Source: Anaerolineales bacterium (lineage in GTDB: Bacteria > Chloroflexota > Anaerolineae > 4572-78 > J111). Taken from it: DNA of 64,000 nt. The notes under the pieces were generated by a model that had not been told where the DNA came from, did not search any database, and saw nothing but the letters and a program-made list of their open reading frames with translations. Location: NCBI GenBank assembly GCA_015075405.1, contig JABTUK010000004.1:1364001-1428000 (forward strand), read 5' to 3'. This document shows positions 61,314 to 64,000 of the stretch, one piece after another. Position 1 is the first letter of the stretch; each line of letters begins with the position of its first letter. Both the position numbers and the translations under genes were made by a program.

Positions 61314-62762
61314 TTAGGCGCAGCTGACATGCACCGGGGGGATGCGTGCGTGCCAGGGGAGAGCTACTTCCAGGGCGCCGGCCAGGCGAATGAGCAGGTC
61401 TTCGCGGCCAAAGTGGGCCACAAACTGGATGCCGATAGGGAACCCGGAGTCGCTCTGGTACAGCGGTAGCGAAATGGCCGGCTGGCCGGTCAAATTAGCC
61501 AGCGGCAGATACATGTCCGATTGATCGCAGCGGCGGAAGAAGCCAATAAAATCCACATCTGTTACGTTTTGGCTGTACTTGCCAATAGGATCGCCCAATT
61601 GAGCAATAGTTGGGGTGAGTAATAAATCATAGCCCTGAAAAAAGTGGCCGACCTTACGCCGGATAGAGTTATAGACCCCCTCGGCGTGGGCAACCTGAGC
61701 CGCCGTTAATTCTTGAGCCATACGATAAAGAGAGAGTGTGACCGGCTCCAATGTCTCTTCATTGACCTGGCGTCCCAAGGCCGCCGCCGTTTCATCCAGC
61801 CAGACATCAAAACCCCAGGCCCAACCGACCCAAACGGCGTTGACAAACGTTTCGTAGTCATAGAGCGTTTCAACTTCGGTCAGTTCGTGGCCCATTGTTT
61901 CCAAATAGGCAACACTCTTTTCTAAAGCGGCCACAATTTCCGGGTGAACTTTTGTGCCGGGCTGCCAGGAGGTGCGGGTCCAGGCGATACGCAGTTTGCC
62001 GGGGGGCGCACCAACTTCGTGGAGATAGGGCCGCCGGGGCTGGACGATGATAAAGGGATCGCCGGGGGCCGGTTTTGACACAGCATCGAGCAAGGCCGCC
62101 GTGTCGCGAACCGTGCGGCTGACGGCAAATTCCGCCACCATGCCCAGCAAAGGATCGTTGATGCCCGGTCCCAGGCTGACCCGCCCCCGCGAGGGTTTCA
62201 GCCCGACCAGCCCGCAGACCGCCGCCGGAATCCGGATCGAACCGGCCCCATCGCTGGCATGAGCAATAGGGACAATGCCCGCGGCCACACTGGCCGCCGC
62301 GCCCCCACTCGAACCACCGGCCCGCGTGCTCAGGTTCCAGGGGCTGCGCGTCGCCCCGGTTAGCACCGATTCGGTGGTGCTGGATAAGCCCTGTTCCGGG
62401 GTGGTGGTGCGGCCTAGCAAACTTAACCCAGCCGCGCGAAATCGCTCAATCAGGAAGGCGTCGCGTTTAAGGATGCGTCCCCGGCACAAGCGGCTGCCTG
62501 CCTCCTGAACCGCTCCTTTTTCACCGGAACCAAGATCTTTGAGCAAAAACGGCGCCCCGGCAAAGGGGCCGCTGGGCAGATCATCAGCCCGCATGGCCTC
62601 AACACGATCAGCATAGGTTTGGATAACTGCATTTATTTGCGGGTTAACCTTTTCGACGGCGGCGACCATCAAGCGGCCCAATTCTTTGGCCGTTACCTCG
62701 CGCCGCCTGACCAACTCGGCCAGACCCAGGCCATCATACGCGGCGTACTCTGCCAGGTTCAT
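61314..62762 (-). CDS. Amidase (amidase-signature family)
   Basis: A 482-aa amidohydrolase with a Ser-cisSer-Lys triad: catalytic Lys in PFLLKDLGSG, the glycine/serine signature AGGSSGGAAASVAAG and the nucleophile in SDGAGSIRIPAAVCG. Family members hydrolyse many amides, including 6-aminohexanoate oligomers, peptides and drugs; no substrate clue is present in the sequence. ATG 62762 lies 11 bases from the stop of an upstream permease gene, which suggests that imported peptide-like compounds are hydrolysed by it. Confidence 0.93.
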   Translation of the reverse strand: MNLAEYAAYDGLGLAELVRRREVTAKELGRLMVAAVEKVNPQINAVIQTYADRVEAMRADDLPSGPFAGAPFLLKDLGSGEKGAVQEAGSRLCRGRILKRDAFLIERFRAAGLSLLGRTTTPEQGLSSTTESVLTGATRSPWNLSTRAGGSSGGAAASVAAGIVPIAHASDGAGSIRIPAAVCGLVGLKPSRGRVSLGPGINDPLLGMVAEFAVSRTVRDTAALLDAVSKPAPGDPFIIVQPRRPYLHEVGAPPGKLRIAWTRTSWQPGTKVHPEIVAALEKSVAYLETMGHELTEVETLYDYETFVNAVWVGWAWGFDVWLDETAAALGRQVNEETLEPVTLSLYRMAQELTAAQVAHAEGVYNSIRRKVGHFFQGYDLLLTPTIAQLGDPIGKYSQNVTDVDFIGFFRRCDQSDMYLPLANLTGQPAISLPLYQSDSGFPIGIQFVAHFGREDLLIRLAGALEVALPWHARIPPVHVSCA

Positions 62763-62773
62763 GTCGTTATTCC

Positions 62774-63664
62774 TCAGATTCTCCCCCGCAGCCGGGGATC
62801 AAGATAATCTCGCAGGCCGTCACCGAGCAGGTTGAAACCGAGCACGGTTAGAGAGAGGGCCAGGCCAGGGAAGGTCATGTACCACCAGGCTTCGCGGACA
62901 AATTCGCGGGCGTCGGTCAGCATAACGCCCCACTCCGGCGAAGGCGGCTGCGCCCCCAGGCCCAGGAAGCTGAGCGACGAGGTGGAGAGGATCGCATAGC
63001 CAATGTCCAGGCTGACCTGAACCAGAATCAAGGGAATGACATTGGGCAGCACATGCCGGAAGATGATTTGCCAGCGCGGCACGCCGACCGCCTCGGCGGC
63101 GGTAATGTATTCCTGGTGGGCAATGGTCAACACCTGGGCGCGGACCAGACGGGCATACCAGGGCCAGTAGACCGTCGAGAGGGCAATCATGGTGTTGGTC
63201 AGGCTGCGGCCCAGGGTGGTGGCAATCGCCGCGGCAAAGACCAGGGCCGGGAAGGCCACAAAAAGATCGGTGATCCGCATCAAGACCTCATCGGTCGTGC
63301 CGCCAAAGAATCCGGCCACCGCTCCGACCAGCAGCCCAATGAAAACCGACACGCTCAGCACCACCAGGGCCACTTGCAGCGAAATACTCGCCCCGGCGAC
63401 AACCCGGCTGAAGATGTCGCGGCCAAAGTTGTCGGTACCCATCCAATGTTGGGCCGAGGGCGGCGCAAAACGCTCCTTAAGGTTAGTCTTGGTGGTATCA
63501 TACGGGGCCAGCGCCCCGCCAAACAGGCCCAGAAAAATGACCAGGGCGACAAAAAAGGCCCCCAGACCGTTCAGGGCGCTCTGGCCGAAGAAGCGGCGCG
63601 GCCAGGGCAGCTTTTGTAAGATGGGATATTTAACTGTAGTGAATGCGCGGGTCGAGCCAAGCAT
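62774..63664 (-). CDS. Dipeptide/oligopeptide ABC transporter permease (DppC-like)
   Basis: A 296-aa inner-membrane permease with about six helices. N-terminal helix (about residues 30-55), a conserved outer loop (RFAPPSAQHWMGTDNFGRDIFSR) as in DppC/OppC, and the EAA-like motif AAEAVGVPRWQIIFRHVLPN facing the ATPase. The ATPase and binding protein are not in the window. The first Met (63664) overlaps the end of the DppB-like gene by 35 bases; the true start might be slightly later. Operon: permease B, permease C, amidase. Confidence 0.93.
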   Translation of the reverse strand: MLGSTRAFTTVKYPILQKLPWPRRFFGQSALNGLGAFFVALVIFLGLFGGALAPYDTTKTNLKERFAPPSAQHWMGTDNFGRDIFSRVVAGASISLQVALVVLSVSVFIGLLVGAVAGFFGGTTDEVLMRITDLFVAFPALVFAAAIATTLGRSLTNTMIALSTVYWPWYARLVRAQVLTIAHQEYITAAEAVGVPRWQIIFRHVLPNVIPLILVQVSLDIGYAILSTSSLSFLGLGAQPPSPEWGVMLTDAREFVREAWWYMTFPGLALSLTVLGFNLLGDGLRDYLDPRLRGRI

Positions 63665-64000
63665 AGAGTAAATCCACCATTGTATTAACCAGGAGATAAA
63701 CCAGGGCGATGACCAGCGTCACCCCCATGATGCCGTTGTAATCGGAACTGACAATGGATTGGGCCGAGTAGCGCCCCAAGCCCGGCCAGCTAAAGATCAG
63801 TTCCACCAGGAGCGTGCCGCCGAGCAGCAGGCCCAGTTGCAGCCCGCCGATGGTAATGACCGGCAGCATGGCGTTGCGTAGCGCGTGCCTCAGCGTCACA
63901 ATGGATGGGGCCAGTCCTTTAGCGCGGGCAGTGCGGACATAATCCATGGCCATCACTTCCAGCATCGAGGTCCGAACCAGCCGCACAAAAACGGCGGTGG
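63630..64000 (-). CDS. ABC transporter permease (DppB-like), 3' part
   Basis: The open frame runs off the right edge; 122 codons are visible. It has the DppB-type EAA motif DYVRTARAKGLAPSIVTLRH, then VELIFSWPGLGRY and a terminal membrane helix ending LLYAWLDPRIHYS. Homologues are about 310-330 residues, so roughly two-thirds are outside. GTG within the visible part (63986) is not the real start. Partner of the permease that follows. Confidence 0.92.
   Translation of the reverse strand, partial: TAVFVRLVRTSMLEVMAMDYVRTARAKGLAPSIVTLRHALRNAMLPVITIGGLQLGLLLGGTLLVELIFSWPGLGRYSAQSIVSSDYNGIMGVTLVIALVYLLVNTMVDLLYAWLDPRIHYS

Noticed and set aside
1-64000. Insertion sequence or prophage
   Set aside because: No transposase, integrase or structural phage gene could be read in any frame despite many palindromic elements.

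Overview
The window looks like chromosomal DNA of a GC-rich, environmental, probably uncultivated Chloroflexota (Anaerolineae-like) bacterium. This is inferred from gene content: Pro/Thr-rich lipoproteins, a DUF255 thioredoxin-domain protein, an F420-type LLM oxidoreductase, YfhO- and GT39-type membrane glycosyltransferases, tiny Flp pilins, many GAF/PAS/REC signalling proteins, and intergenic DNA packed with 7-8-mer tandem repeats and palindromic elements. There is no rRNA, tRNA, CRISPR array, transposase or phage gene that I can support.

Layout. 0-8 kb: 3' part of glnS, a DsbA-like protein, an Flp pilin, a DUF255 protein, a lipoprotein sugar dehydrogenase and a receiver-kinase hybrid. 8-23 kb: the most coherent region. 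A membrane nucleotidyl cyclase plus an OmpR-type two-component pair (operon 1) are followed by two coiled-coil membrane proteins, a Pro/Gly lipoprotein, a haem-binding protein, a PNAG-like polysaccharide operon with a domain-order-swapped PgaB, and a phosphodiesterase (operon 2). ApbE, a Pro/Gly-rich membrane protein and a ferric-reductase-like membrane protein follow (operon 3). Each of these three operons begins with the same promoter architecture: TCA-repeats at an exact 11-bp period, with a -10 hexamer exactly 14 bp from the start of the third repeat position. Terminators separate operons 1/2 and 2/3. I read this as one regulon, probably driven by the two-component pair inside it, and it is my main candidate for an undescribed system (surface polysaccharide plus extracytoplasmic redox or metal handling).

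23-30 kb: diheme cytochrome c, OCD-family dehydrogenase, LLM oxidoreductase, PP2C phosphatase, a second Flp pilin, an FHA protein, an M20 peptidase, then a stretch of gene remnants (rbsD, WD40). 30-39 kb: YfhO-like and GT39-like membrane proteins whose reading frames contain repeat DNA inserted in frame, an SH3/PDZ secreted protein and an MFS transporter. 39-48 kb: radical SAM/HhH protein, a Nudix regulator with a clear promoter and operator, a GlgC/GlgD-like pair, FAD oxidoreductase, VOC protein, MNT nucleotidyltransferase and Uma2 protein. 48-61 kb: a GAF/SpoIIE phosphatase, a DUF790 nuclease, an XRE/STAND ATPase and two large hybrid histidine kinases. 61-64 kb: an amidase with two peptide-type ABC permeases, running off the right edge.

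At least six dispersed repeat types occur. Several lie inside coding sequence without breaking the frame, which suggests ongoing, partly tolerated spread of short elements in this genome.
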